From positions 1 to 8,466 of the forward strand of contig JAGQHH010000547.1 of assembly GCA_020431945.1 (NCBI GenBank): 8,466 nt of DNA, written 5' to 3'. Made by a program: the position numbers and the translations under genes. The stretch comes from Cyanobacteria bacterium HKST-UBA02 (GTDB lineage Bacteria > Cyanobacteriota > Vampirovibrionia > Obscuribacterales > Obscuribacteraceae). Positions 1 to 6,683 of this stretch are shown piece after piece. Positions within the stretch are counted from its first letter, which is position 1, and the number at the start of each line of letters is the position of its first letter. The notes beneath the pieces were generated by a model that saw only the letters and a list, made by a program, of their open reading frames with translations, did no database searches and was not told the DNA's origin.

Positions 1-180
1 CTCCGGCTCTTCATCCGGGAAGCCGTGCGCCGACGCCTCAGCCGACTCTTCAGGCTCTACATTCGGAAGGCTCTCCTGTTGCTCGGCTGGCTCGCGATCG
101 GCGCGATCGATTGCCTCGACAGCATCTGCTCCCGATGGAGAGGAATCCTCGACTGGGTTAGAAGATTTGTCGGCGCTCAA
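1..180 (-). CDS. Partial leftward gene: acidic, disordered N-terminus of unknown protein
   Basis: Reading the minus strand from 180 to 1 gives 60 open codons rich in Glu, Asp, Ser, Pro and Ala, beginning LSADKSSNPVEDSSPSGADA and ending in DEEPE. This is typical of an intrinsically disordered segment, and the gene runs off the left edge, so the functional domain is not visible. The frame is open back to a TAG at 247-249 but contains no ATG or GTG. The TTG at 178-180 is the only conventional start, and it lacks a clear Shine-Dalgarno sequence. That TTG overlaps by TTGA the stop of a 65-codon minus-strand frame (177-374), which I regard as probably spurious. The composition is protein-like, and the opposite-strand reading is Arg/Leu/Trp-rich and looks like a shadow. 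The strand call is fair and the start is uncertain. Confidence 0.5.
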   Translation of the reverse strand, partial: MSADKSSNPVEDSSPSGADAVEAIDRADREPAEQQESLPNVEPEESAEASAHGFPDEEPE

Positions 181-344
181 CTGACTACTAGAGGGGAAAT
201 GGGGGTCTGTGATTTCAGTATACCCCGATGGAGCGAATGGTCGCGCCTATGACCCTTATCCACCTTTAGAGTTACTTCGGGGTTATTTGACCGTGATATA
301 TTAAGAAATACTCCTATTCGCTTAATACTGACAGGGTGACGAAG
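181..344. other. Divergent intergenic region
   Basis: This AT-richer stretch separates the leftward acidic gene from the rightward TadG-like gene, so promoters for both would be expected here. A TTGACC hexamer at 287-292 resembles a -35 box, but no good -10 box lies 16-18 bp downstream. A TATATT at 297-302 lacks a -35 partner. At the right end, GGTGA (335-339) is the ribosome binding site of the next gene. I see no clear terminator, RNA gene or repeat. Confidence 0.4.
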
Positions 345-2006
345 ATGGCCGACAGACTCCGCCGAGACCGGCATGGCAGCATGCTGATTTTGATTATCGC
401 TTTCCTGTTCATAGTGCTGGCTCTGGCACTGGTTGGTCTCAACTTCGTGCGTCTGATAGGTACGAACTCCGAGCAGAGGACCGCGACCGAGGCGGCTGCT
501 ATCGCGGCAGCCAGAGACCTGAGCATGATCGTGGTCAATACCCCCGAGTGCGGTTATGTAGCTCTCTCGGACTACGCACCTGCGGGGTCCGGAACCAAGG
601 CCGTCGACGGCTATCCGCTGCCGGTGCGAAGCATCAACACACTGATCGGAACAGCGCGACTCGACTTGATTATCGGTGATCTTATGAACCAGCAGGTCAT
701 GAGAGACCTGGCCAACAAAGACATGCAGGACGCCCTCAGCGCCAAAGATCAGTTGATCGCCGTCCTCGATGCTGCCTGTTATCCCGGAGGCAGCGGTACT
801 GACAAAGACGGAAACAACGTGACGCCTTATATCAGCGCCGAAACAGCCTATACCCAGAACCAGATCAGGCTGACAGGCGCTTCCAATCTGGTTCCCGGGA
901 GCCTGTCCGTTGCTCTCGGCTGCATAACCGGCGGACTCAGCACGGCGGTTCCCGTTCCCAAGCCTGCGGCTTCGGCGCCTGTCTCGTCAGCGCAACAGGT
1001 CAACGGATTCTACCGGTCCTATGTGAATGTTCCATATAACGGCACCGATTTCGTTTTTGCCGGTATCGGACCCAATATTAAAATCGTCGACCAGAAGAAG
1101 TGGGTCGCCACTATTCCCGGTCTTCCCTATCAGATTCCTACCATCGTCAAGGTAGAGGCTATCCAGCAAATGGATGCCAGCGGCAGCGGCACCGTAGGCG
1201 TGGTGAAAACCATCGCCTGCGCGCAACCATCCACGGTATACGATCCGTTGCCCGAGCCCGGAGCACTTTCCATCAGCTTCCCGGACGGCGCTCCACCAGA
1301 AATCACCCGTCCGAGTGATATCTATAACAACGCCAATCTGCAAGCCGGTGTCGTCGACTTGTTGACCGCCAAGAACGGCGACTATCCCATCGATGTCGGC
1401 TCATCCATGGTACCCGGGAACTGGCCTGTATTTACCGGTATGCCCACATCGAACGTCTGGCTGGCTGCTTATCATGACTGGATAAGACGAGCCGGGACCA
1501 AGGCCGACATAGCCTCGATCCTCAATATGCAGAACCAGACACTCGATCCAGCCAATCCGTCGACAGCAAGCTGGGTGGCTCCGGTGGTCCAGGGAGGGGC
1601 GTATGTCAATCTCGGCATGGTTCCAGCCGGTATCATCCATGTGTTCAAGTTCGACACCGACGGAGTGGTCACATATCAGAGCCGCCTTCTGACTCCGTAT
1701 CCGCTCTATGTCTCGAGCGAATCGCAGCTCTATGCCGAGACGATGCTCGCGCTTCCCAACAGCAGCGTCGCCCCGCAAACTTATACAGTCCCGCTACCTG
1801 CCGGCGACCAGGATATTACCCTGTTGCAGAAGTACGATGTCTACATCCGCGACGAAGTGCGCAATCCAGGCACCATGAACGGTGGCAAACACGCCGGCGA
1901 ACCCCTGGCCAAACCACTGGTGGTGGAGAGGAAGGTGCCACCATCGGCAGGCGGCAAAGTCATGGTCGTTTCTCCGCGTCGCTCGGCGCGCAAGAATAGC
2001 GGTTAG
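345..2006 (+). CDS. TadG-like membrane-anchored surface/pilus-assembly protein
   Basis: The product is 553 residues. A basic N-terminus (MADRLRRDRHGS) is followed by one strongly hydrophobic helix at about residues 12-37. Next comes EQRTATEAAAIAAARDL, which matches the post-helix signature of TadG/TadE-like proteins (a segment like QNAADAAALAAA after the membrane helix). In that family the helix anchors a large extracytoplasmic domain linked to Flp/Tad pili or related surface assemblies. The remaining 490 or so residues are Gly/Pro/Ser/Val-rich with few charges, as in secreted proteins, and I recognise no domain there. The C-terminus is basic (SPRRSARKNSG). I chose ATG 345 because GGTGA lies five bases upstream. 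An in-frame GTG at 336 would add three residues but has no good ribosome binding site. No tad ATPase or prepilin genes are in view, so a Tad function is inferred only from the N-terminus. Confidence 0.75.
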   Translation: MADRLRRDRHGSMLILIIAFLFIVLALALVGLNFVRLIGTNSEQRTATEAAAIAAARDLSMIVVNTPECGYVALSDYAPAGSGTKAVDGYPLPVRSINTLIGTARLDLIIGDLMNQQVMRDLANKDMQDALSAKDQLIAVLDAACYPGGSGTDKDGNNVTPYISAETAYTQNQIRLTGASNLVPGSLSVALGCITGGLSTAVPVPKPAASAPVSSAQQVNGFYRSYVNVPYNGTDFVFAGIGPNIKIVDQKKWVATIPGLPYQIPTIVKVEAIQQMDASGSGTVGVVKTIACAQPSTVYDPLPEPGALSISFPDGAPPEITRPSDIYNNANLQAGVVDLLTAKNGDYPIDVGSSMVPGNWPVFTGMPTSNVWLAAYHDWIRRAGTKADIASILNMQNQTLDPANPSTASWVAPVVQGGAYVNLGMVPAGIIHVFKFDTDGVVTYQSRLLTPYPLYVSSESQLYAETMLALPNSSVAPQTYTVPLPAGDQDITLLQKYDVYIRDEVRNPGTMNGGKHAGEPLAKPLVVERKVPPSAGGKVMVVSPRRSARKNSG

Positions 2007-2018
2007 GAGGCTTCTCTA

Positions 2019-2495
2019 ATGGATCTCTCAGACAAGCAAATCCAGGAACGGATTCGACTCGCTTCCATCGCTCTTTGCGCATACATCTTCCTCAGTGCCC
2101 CTGCCTGCGGCGGCGGCTACGGTCCCAGCGGTCCGAAAGGTGGTCCAAGCGGTCCCAAGGGCGGACCCACCGGACCGAAGAGCGGTCCGACAGGTCCCAC
2201 AGGGCCGACTTCCACCGGCACCACGGGTGGCGCGCCTGGCGGTCCCACCGGCGGTCTCCCCGGCGGGACAGGCAAGGGCTATCCCCCTCTGATCACGCCT
2301 CAAACAGACACCGGAGAACTCATGGTTCCGGCATCGCCGATTCTCGCTCCAATGCCGGTCACCGGCTCGGCTACCAGGCCCTTCTACCAGACCAGTGGGA
2401 CCGCTGTAGATATAAGATTCAGGCGACAGGTCGATGTCACCAACCTCAAGGTGACTTTTGATGTCGGCTATATAGGCGAGACCACGGCTCCCTGA
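2019..2495 (+). CDS. Exported collagen-like Gly-Pro-repeat protein
   Basis: The product is 158 residues. After a 13-residue polar start, a hydrophobic stretch (about residues 14-27) ends in SAPAC, consistent with signal peptidase I cleavage after APA. The Cys at 30 could suggest a lipoprotein, but the residue at -3 is Ala rather than the usual Leu. Residues 35-64 are a Gly-Pro tract with heptads GPSGPKG, GPSGPKG and GPTGPKS, then GPTGPTGPT, followed by a looser Gly/Pro/Thr region to about residue 88. The heptad breaks the strict G-X-Y register at each GG junction, so a regular collagen triple helix is uncertain. Residues 89-158 form a non-repetitive domain ending in a beta-rich segment (VDVTNLKVTFDVGYIG). 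AGGAGG at 2005-2010 overlaps the TAG stop of the TadG-like gene (2004-2006) with eight bases to ATG, so the two genes form an operon and are probably translationally coupled. The 3' end overlaps the convergent HTTM gene by 50 bp. Confidence 0.8.
   Translation: MDLSDKQIQERIRLASIALCAYIFLSAPACGGGYGPSGPKGGPSGPKGGPTGPKSGPTGPTGPTSTGTTGGAPGGPTGGLPGGTGKGYPPLITPQTDTGELMVPASPILAPMPVTGSATRPFYQTSGTAVDIRFRRQVDVTNLKVTFDVGYIGETTAP
2121..2201 (+). repeat. Tandem 21-bp coding repeat (Gly-Pro heptads)
   Basis: Three consecutive 21-bp units at 2121-2141, 2142-2162 and 2163-2183, plus a partial fourth to 2201, encode the Gly-Pro heptads. The units differ at many third codon positions (for example GGT/GGA, CCC/CCA/CCG, AAA/AAG) while the amino acids stay nearly constant. 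This suggests old duplication with selection on the protein rather than recent slippage. Confidence 0.8.
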
Positions 2496-3393
2496 CAAGA
2501 CCGACGAATCGCACGAATCTCTCGACGTCCTCGGGCTTGATGAAGACGACATAGCTCGCGATCATCAGAATCTCGAAAAATGGAAGATTCATCGACCAGT
2601 CGATTCCGAGATGAAGAACTACACCGGCGGCAAGCACGTAATAGCGCAGGTCTCTTATCCATATAAGAGTGAACAGGGCAATCTCGATTAACAGGGTAGA
2701 CCAGGTGGCGAACTGAATTGCCGGTATGCTATCGAAGATGAAGGGCACCGGAAATTTCGAGAAATCCTGCATATGCAGGGCATAATAAACCGCCGTCCCG
2801 TTCCACCAGCTCTCGCCCTCGAGCTTGGCCAGCGAAGATTGAGCATAGACGATCGCTATCTGGAATCGCAAAAGGTTTTGCACCCAGGGGCTGCAGAGGA
2901 CAGGTTCCGGATCTTCTCTGTCCGACTTTCTCGCCAGCCAGCTATCGATGGAATACATCTTGCCGATAGGTCCGAACATGAGAAGGAACATGCAGACCCG
3001 AAGCAGCGTATCGCCACTGTGGAAGATAAGGAGATTGCGGTGATGGAAAGAAGTGAGGCAAAGGAAGAGAATGATGGCGCTCAGCTTCGACTTGAACCCC
3101 AGGGTAAATGAGAGCCCCGAGAGCATCAAAAGCGCATATAGAACATAGACGAAACGATTGTCCGGGGGCAGCCAGTTCAGTATCGAAAGCCTGTTGGACT
3201 CCTCGAACTGGAACATGGTCTCGACCGAGACTACGCCGTCATAGCCGAACCAGGTCATAAGATCCGGCCACCAGTATAGACTCGAGATCAGGATTATCGA
3301 GCCAATCAGAATGCGAAACAGACAGAGCGGAGCAGGCGACTGAGGCTTGAACCATATACGATACCAGAGATCGGCCAGCTCTCGGAAACTCAT
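2446..3393 (-). CDS. HTTM-domain (vitamin K-dependent carboxylase-like) membrane protein
   Basis: The product is 315 residues with several membrane helices (about 23-40, 82-98, 103-115, 128-142, 172-186, 229-246, 250-262 and 271-285). It matches the HTTM family, the membrane domain shared with animal gamma-glutamyl carboxylase. The signatures seen are FRILIG near residue 26, a histidine-rich loop (FHHRNLLIFHSGDTLLR, 116-132), FGPIGKMYSID (140-150), and QSSLAKLEGESWWNGTA (185-201). Lys190 in that last motif aligns by eye with Lys218 of human GGCX (KKLDADW), the proposed catalytic base. His261 (HLGIDWSMNLPFFE) is also conserved-looking. The lumenal beta domain of animal GGCX is absent, as in most bacterial HTTM proteins, so carboxylation activity is unproven. 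The ATG overlaps the upstream stop as ATGA and has GAGGA about eight bases upstream. It is the last gene of a three-gene operon. Confidence 0.88.
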   Translation of the reverse strand: MSFRELADLWYRIWFKPQSPAPLCLFRILIGSIILISSLYWWPDLMTWFGYDGVVSVETMFQFEESNRLSILNWLPPDNRFVYVLYALLMLSGLSFTLGFKSKLSAIILFLCLTSFHHRNLLIFHSGDTLLRVCMFLLMFGPIGKMYSIDSWLARKSDREDPEPVLCSPWVQNLLRFQIAIVYAQSSLAKLEGESWWNGTAVYYALHMQDFSKFPVPFIFDSIPAIQFATWSTLLIEIALFTLIWIRDLRYYVLAAGVVLHLGIDWSMNLPFFEILMIASYVVFIKPEDVERFVRFVGLVREPWSRLYSRHQKSP

Positions 3394-3935
3394 CGCAAAT
3401 CCTCGGGCAGCACTCTATACAGGTAAAACTGATACTCTTTCTTCAGCTCGGGATCGGGCTTTCCCAGACCTTTCTCGATAGGCAGGATGTCGGCGGATAC
3501 CCGGGTGAGAGCCACTGATACGGGATGCTTCTCCGGCTCATCGAATCGACGTGCTACAAATCGGGCGAAATCGGGCCAGAGAAGCTCTGTCGAAATCAAA
3601 CAATCATTGCAGAACTTGCGGTAATGCTCTCTTCGATAACGCTCGTAGAATCCGAGATTCTCCATAGCCGGAAAATTCCAGACGGTCTTCGTGCCATCGT
3701 CGAAAGTCACCGTCGCATATATTCGGACATTATCCATTCTCGGGTCCGGGGCGAAAACCGCGAAGCCCTGCCAGCATCCCATGAAAAACATCTGCTTGGC
3801 GAAAGGCTCGGTGAGGACCGTCTGCACCCTCGACCAGGGGCAGACCCAGAGGATCACCGCCACCATATAGAAGACTATGAAGAGACTGATTACAGCCCGA
3901 CGCAAGGGGCTCTGTTTTATCTCATCGTGACTCAT
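3390..3935 (-). CDS. Single-TM companion protein of HTTM protein (W..F.P.P motif)
   Basis: The product is 181 residues: a cytoplasmic N-terminus (MSHDEIKQSPLRR), one membrane helix at about 13-32, then an extracytoplasmic domain. The segment WQGFAVFAPDPRMDNVRIY (55-73) followed by a beta strand and FDDGT resembles the W..FAPNP...N signature of small proteins often encoded beside HTTM genes. DUF5819-like proteins in actinobacteria are the comparison I have in mind, from memory. A CxxC pair (Cys109, Cys112, in KFCNDCLIS) sits in the outer domain and could be redox-active or metal-binding. The start is fixed by an ATGA overlap with the upstream gene, and its own stop overlaps the HTTM start the same way. 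The tight coupling argues for equal expression and probably a complex with the HTTM protein. The biochemical role is unknown. Confidence 0.8.
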   Translation of the reverse strand: MSHDEIKQSPLRRAVISLFIVFYMVAVILWVCPWSRVQTVLTEPFAKQMFFMGCWQGFAVFAPDPRMDNVRIYATVTFDDGTKTVWNFPAMENLGFYERYRREHYRKFCNDCLISTELLWPDFARFVARRFDEPEKHPVSVALTRVSADILPIEKGLGKPDPELKKEYQFYLYRVLPEDLR

Positions 3936-4606
3936 CTGATAGAGGACAGCTTCCGGGGCTTGCCCACTTCGTACTCCTGGAGAGCTTTGTCCACCAGGAC
4001 ATCCGCCGATTCATGCCAGTTCGGGGCGTAGAAATCGTAGATCACGAAAACGTCTTTTACCTTGGCATCCACAGCATTGGCGTACTGATTGTTGACCTCC
4101 TGCCTTGCCTGGTTGACGGCTTCCTTCCTGGCACTATCTCGGTCCTTGTTCTGACCGGAGAACTCCCGGCCGATCACTCTGCGGCAGGCAGCATAAGCCG
4201 GCTCGTGAGCGTCGACATAAACTCGCTCGCAGATTTTGGCGTGACCGTCCTCGAAATCAGCACGGCGATTGGGGATTCGCTGGGAAAGAAGGACCGTGAT
4301 CGGGAGGGAAAGATTCGCTCTAGCCCGTTTCACCTTGAGACGGACCTGCCAAACACCATTACTGCCCTGGCTCTCCTCTTCCACATCGTAATCCATATCG
4401 CTTTCGCAAACGAACTTGTATACGGTGGTGGACTCACGCCCCGCCGCCTCAGGAGGAGGATGATTGGCGTCGAATACCTTTTTTTCCACCTCAGCAGGCT
4501 TCTTGTTGACCTCCACATCGGAGAACTTGAAAAGCCCCGGAGACATGACTACCACGAACACTAGAAGAGGCACGGCAATCAGAATCAAAAGCGTCTCGTT
4601 CTTCAC
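3932..4606 (-). CDS. Unrecognised signal-anchored protein, first gene of HTTM operon
   Basis: From GTG 4606 the product is 224 residues. A signal anchor or signal peptide (KNETLLILIAVPLLVFVVVM) is followed by an extracytoplasmic region rich in charged residues. Features seen include a Pro-rich linker (ANHPPPEAA), a likely beta region (TVYKFVCESDMDYDV, GVWQVRLKVKRARANLSLPI), two later cysteines (CERVY, CRRVIG), and a C-terminal Gln/Asn/Lys/Arg-rich helical segment before FVIYDFYAPNWHESADVLVD. I do not recognise the family. GTG 4606 has GGCGGAG at spacing seven. An alternative in-frame GTG at 4628-4630 has AGGA at spacing eight and would add MGVRRRTS, so the choice is close. I prefer 4606 because the likely -10 box lies immediately upstream of 4630. 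Its stop overlaps the next gene as ATGA. It is divergent from the caspase-like gene. Confidence 0.75.
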   Translation of the reverse strand: MKNETLLILIAVPLLVFVVVMSPGLFKFSDVEVNKKPAEVEKKVFDANHPPPEAAGRESTTVYKFVCESDMDYDVEEESQGSNGVWQVRLKVKRARANLSLPITVLLSQRIPNRRADFEDGHAKICERVYVDAHEPAYAACRRVIGREFSGQNKDRDSARKEAVNQARQEVNNQYANAVDAKVKDVFVIYDFYAPNWHESADVLVDKALQEYEVGKPRKLSSIR

Positions 4607-4631
4607 TGATGTTCTCCGCCGGACCCCCACC

Positions 4632-4639
4632 TATAATAT
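4632..4639. promoter_or_regulatory. Near-symmetric -10 element between divergent genes
   Basis: TATAAT at 4632-4637 is a perfect rightward -10 box. Rightward transcription would start near 4644, leaving room for the AGGTGA ribosome binding site (4661-4666) and the TTG start at 4671. On the minus strand the same bases read TATTAT (4638-4633), five of six matches, which would start leftward transcription near 4626, just ahead of the GGCGGAG and GTG 4606. No good -35 hexamer is visible in either direction, so activators or an extended contact may be needed. This is inferred from spacing only. Confidence 0.45.
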
Positions 4640-4670
4640 CCTACAGGTAAAACGACGGCCAGGTGAAAGA

Positions 4671-6683
4671 TTGACCGGAGATTCATTCAAGAAAATTGCG
4701 CTTGTCACTGCCATCGCCCTGCTTTTCACCGGTGGCTCAGGCTACGCCGGAGAGAAGGGCGTCTTTACCGAGAAAACACCGGTAGAGCCTTCCGGAAGCC
4801 GAAGTCGCCTGTCGGATAGATTATCGAAAGAACAGGCCCGGGCTCGACTCCAGGAGCTGTCTGAGCGACTGGCGAAGCAGGAGACCGAGCTGAGCAAGGT
4901 CGTATCGCAACATCTCCAGTCCGCAGCCGCTTACGATCTCGATTCGTTCAGGAGACACGATGACGAGATCAGCCGGCTCCACGATGATATAGATTCGACG
5001 ATTCTCGATATGCAGGCTCTGACGCAGTATCTCGAGCTGCCGGCTTCATACCTGGCTGAAAGCCGGGCGAATATCCGCAAATCGAAGATGCTCATGTATA
5101 AGAGCTCGTCCATCTTTTATCTCTGCTTCGGAGAGCCCGTTCAGTCGCAACGCTGCGCCAGGCTCGGAATCGACATAGCGGAAGCCTCATCCCAGAGTGA
5201 GGGGCTCCAAGAGTATCGGCAAGATATATTGTTCTACGCAGGTGCAGCATCGCTCTGGTCCGGCGACTACAAGCAAGCAGAGCAGTATCTACAAAAGGCG
5301 ATGACAGGCGGTACCGGATACACTCAATTGAAACCGGGCACACCTGTGAACCTTACCGGACAGAATCCATTTGCACCGCATTATCTGGGATGGGTCTATC
5401 TAGCTCAGGGACAGCCTTCAAAGGCAATAGAAATCCTTAACACCACCCGCGAAAGCGCTTCCTCCGACGAGATCCGGGGGCAGGCCGACACTCTCCTTTC
5501 TCTCGCTCACAGGCTCAGCGGGAAAGACGAGCTGGCGCAGAAACACCTGAGACTGGCCAGGAAGGAGCTGGAAACACAGCCGCAGCTTCAGACATTTCCG
5601 GCTGTGGCGAAAGAGTCCCTCGGCATAGTCGATGCCCTGGCAGGTGATTTTAAGAAGGCAGAGATGGAGCTCTCGGCAGCATTACCGGGACTCCGGGAAT
5701 CGCCTCTCAAGCTGGGCAATCGTCTCGAGGCTGCCCGGGCTGCCCTGTGGCGATCGTATTGTCGTGAGCATCTGGGCAATAGAACCGGTTCGCAGCAAGA
5801 TAGAAACTATGCCATGACCCTGGCTGATGAAGCACCACATCTGGTTCGCATCTCACAGCAACTCGACCGGCTCTTCCATCGCCAGCCTGGTTCGGAAGAG
5901 CAAAAAACAGGCGAGCGCGTCACCGACAAATGGGCACTGGTGGTGGGGCTCAGCAATTTCGCCGATCCGAATATCCCGAGACTTCGATACTCGGCCAAGG
6001 ATGCTCGAGACATGGCAGAGTTCCTGATCAAGCAAGCCGGATTCAAGTCCGACCACGTAAAGCTCCTGGTAGACGCCAGCGCGACCAGGGACAATATTCT
6101 GGACCACCTGGCCGGCTCCTGGCTTCCCGGGGCAAGCAAGCCCGGCGATCTGGTCTTCCTCTTCATCTCTTCTCACGGAACTCCGGCATACCAGGACATA
6201 GGCGCTCTCAATTCGGTGGTCGCCTATGACACCAGACTCGATAGCTTATTCGAGACAGCGGTGCCCATGCAGAGACTTGTCCGCACGTTGACCGGCAAGC
6301 TTCCGAAGCGCTACACCTTCGCGGTTCTGGACACCTGCTATTCCGGCGGTCTCGACGCTCCGGGCGACGAGGCGAAGTCTCTGGCCAACATCAATCCGGA
6401 CTTGTTGCTGGCCTCGAGCTACCAGCTCCTGGCCAGCTCCAGCAACAGTAACGAGCGCTCCTGGGAATCGAAGCGCTACCCGAACAGCATATTCACACGC
6501 CAGCTCATCGACTCGGTCATAGAGACACCAGCTTATGAAGATTTCCACTATCTATTCGCCGACATCAGGAAGCGGGTCGCCGGCGAAGTAGCCACCGACT
6601 ATAAAGGCAACACCCAGACACCGAGACTCTCCGGGCGCTCCACAGGAAGGTGCCTGATGCAAGCCGGATCATCAAGCGAGTAG
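4671..6683 (+). CDS. Exported TPR-caspase (peptidase C14-like) protein
   Basis: From TTG 4671 the product is 670 residues. It has a signal peptide (DSFKKIALVTAIALLF, likely cleaved near GYA-G at about 26) and a charged coiled-coil-like region at about 45-120 (EQARARLQELSERLAKQETE). TPR-like helical repeats span about 180-345 (YAGAASLWSGDYKQAEQYL, YLGWVYLAQGQPSKAIEIL, SLGIVDALAGDFKKAEMEL). A caspase-like domain occupies about 419-656. It begins DKWALVVGLSNF, and the catalytic dyad is visible as His502 in FISSHGTP and Cys556 in VLDTCYSGG, the arrangement of bacterial orthocaspases and metacaspase-like enzymes. Members of that clan usually cleave after Arg/Lys or Asp, and the specificity here is not readable. 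TTG 4671 is chosen because AGGTGA (4661-4666) precedes it and the signal peptide starts there. The ATG at 4464 would overlap the divergent gene by over 140 bp and bury the signal peptide. Activity outside the cytoplasm is inferred from the signal. Confidence 0.88.
   Translation: MTGDSFKKIALVTAIALLFTGGSGYAGEKGVFTEKTPVEPSGSRSRLSDRLSKEQARARLQELSERLAKQETELSKVVSQHLQSAAAYDLDSFRRHDDEISRLHDDIDSTILDMQALTQYLELPASYLAESRANIRKSKMLMYKSSSIFYLCFGEPVQSQRCARLGIDIAEASSQSEGLQEYRQDILFYAGAASLWSGDYKQAEQYLQKAMTGGTGYTQLKPGTPVNLTGQNPFAPHYLGWVYLAQGQPSKAIEILNTTRESASSDEIRGQADTLLSLAHRLSGKDELAQKHLRLARKELETQPQLQTFPAVAKESLGIVDALAGDFKKAEMELSAALPGLRESPLKLGNRLEAARAALWRSYCREHLGNRTGSQQDRNYAMTLADEAPHLVRISQQLDRLFHRQPGSEEQKTGERVTDKWALVVGLSNFADPNIPRLRYSAKDARDMAEFLIKQAGFKSDHVKLLVDASATRDNILDHLAGSWLPGASKPGDLVFLFISSHGTPAYQDIGALNSVVAYDTRLDSLFETAVPMQRLVRTLTGKLPKRYTFAVLDTCYSGGLDAPGDEAKSLANINPDLLLASSYQLLASSSNSNERSWESKRYPNSIFTRQLIDSVIETPAYEDFHYLFADIRKRVAGEVATDYKGNTQTPRLSGRSTGRCLMQAGSSSE

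Noticed and set aside
177..374. 65-codon minus-strand frame
   Set aside because: Overlaps the N-terminal coding region of the TadG-like gene, lacks recognisable features and a convincing ribosome binding site.
2121..2201. 21-bp tandem units as a CRISPR-like array
   Set aside because: Units are contiguous with no spacers and encode Gly-Pro heptads in frame.
2028..2552. 174-codon minus-strand frame and 128-codon plus-strand alternative frame
   Set aside because: Ser/Arg/Gly-rich low-complexity translations typical of shadows of the GC-rich Gly-Pro repeat gene.
4013..4564. 183-codon plus-strand frame
   Set aside because: Lies opposite the signal-anchored gene, which has operon coupling and a credible membrane anchor; the frame has no recognisable features.
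4464..4670. Upstream ATG start for the caspase-like gene, adding 69 residues
   Set aside because: It would overlap the divergent signal-anchored gene head to head, lacks signal-peptide logic, and TTG 4671 has an AGGTGA site and an immediate signal peptide.
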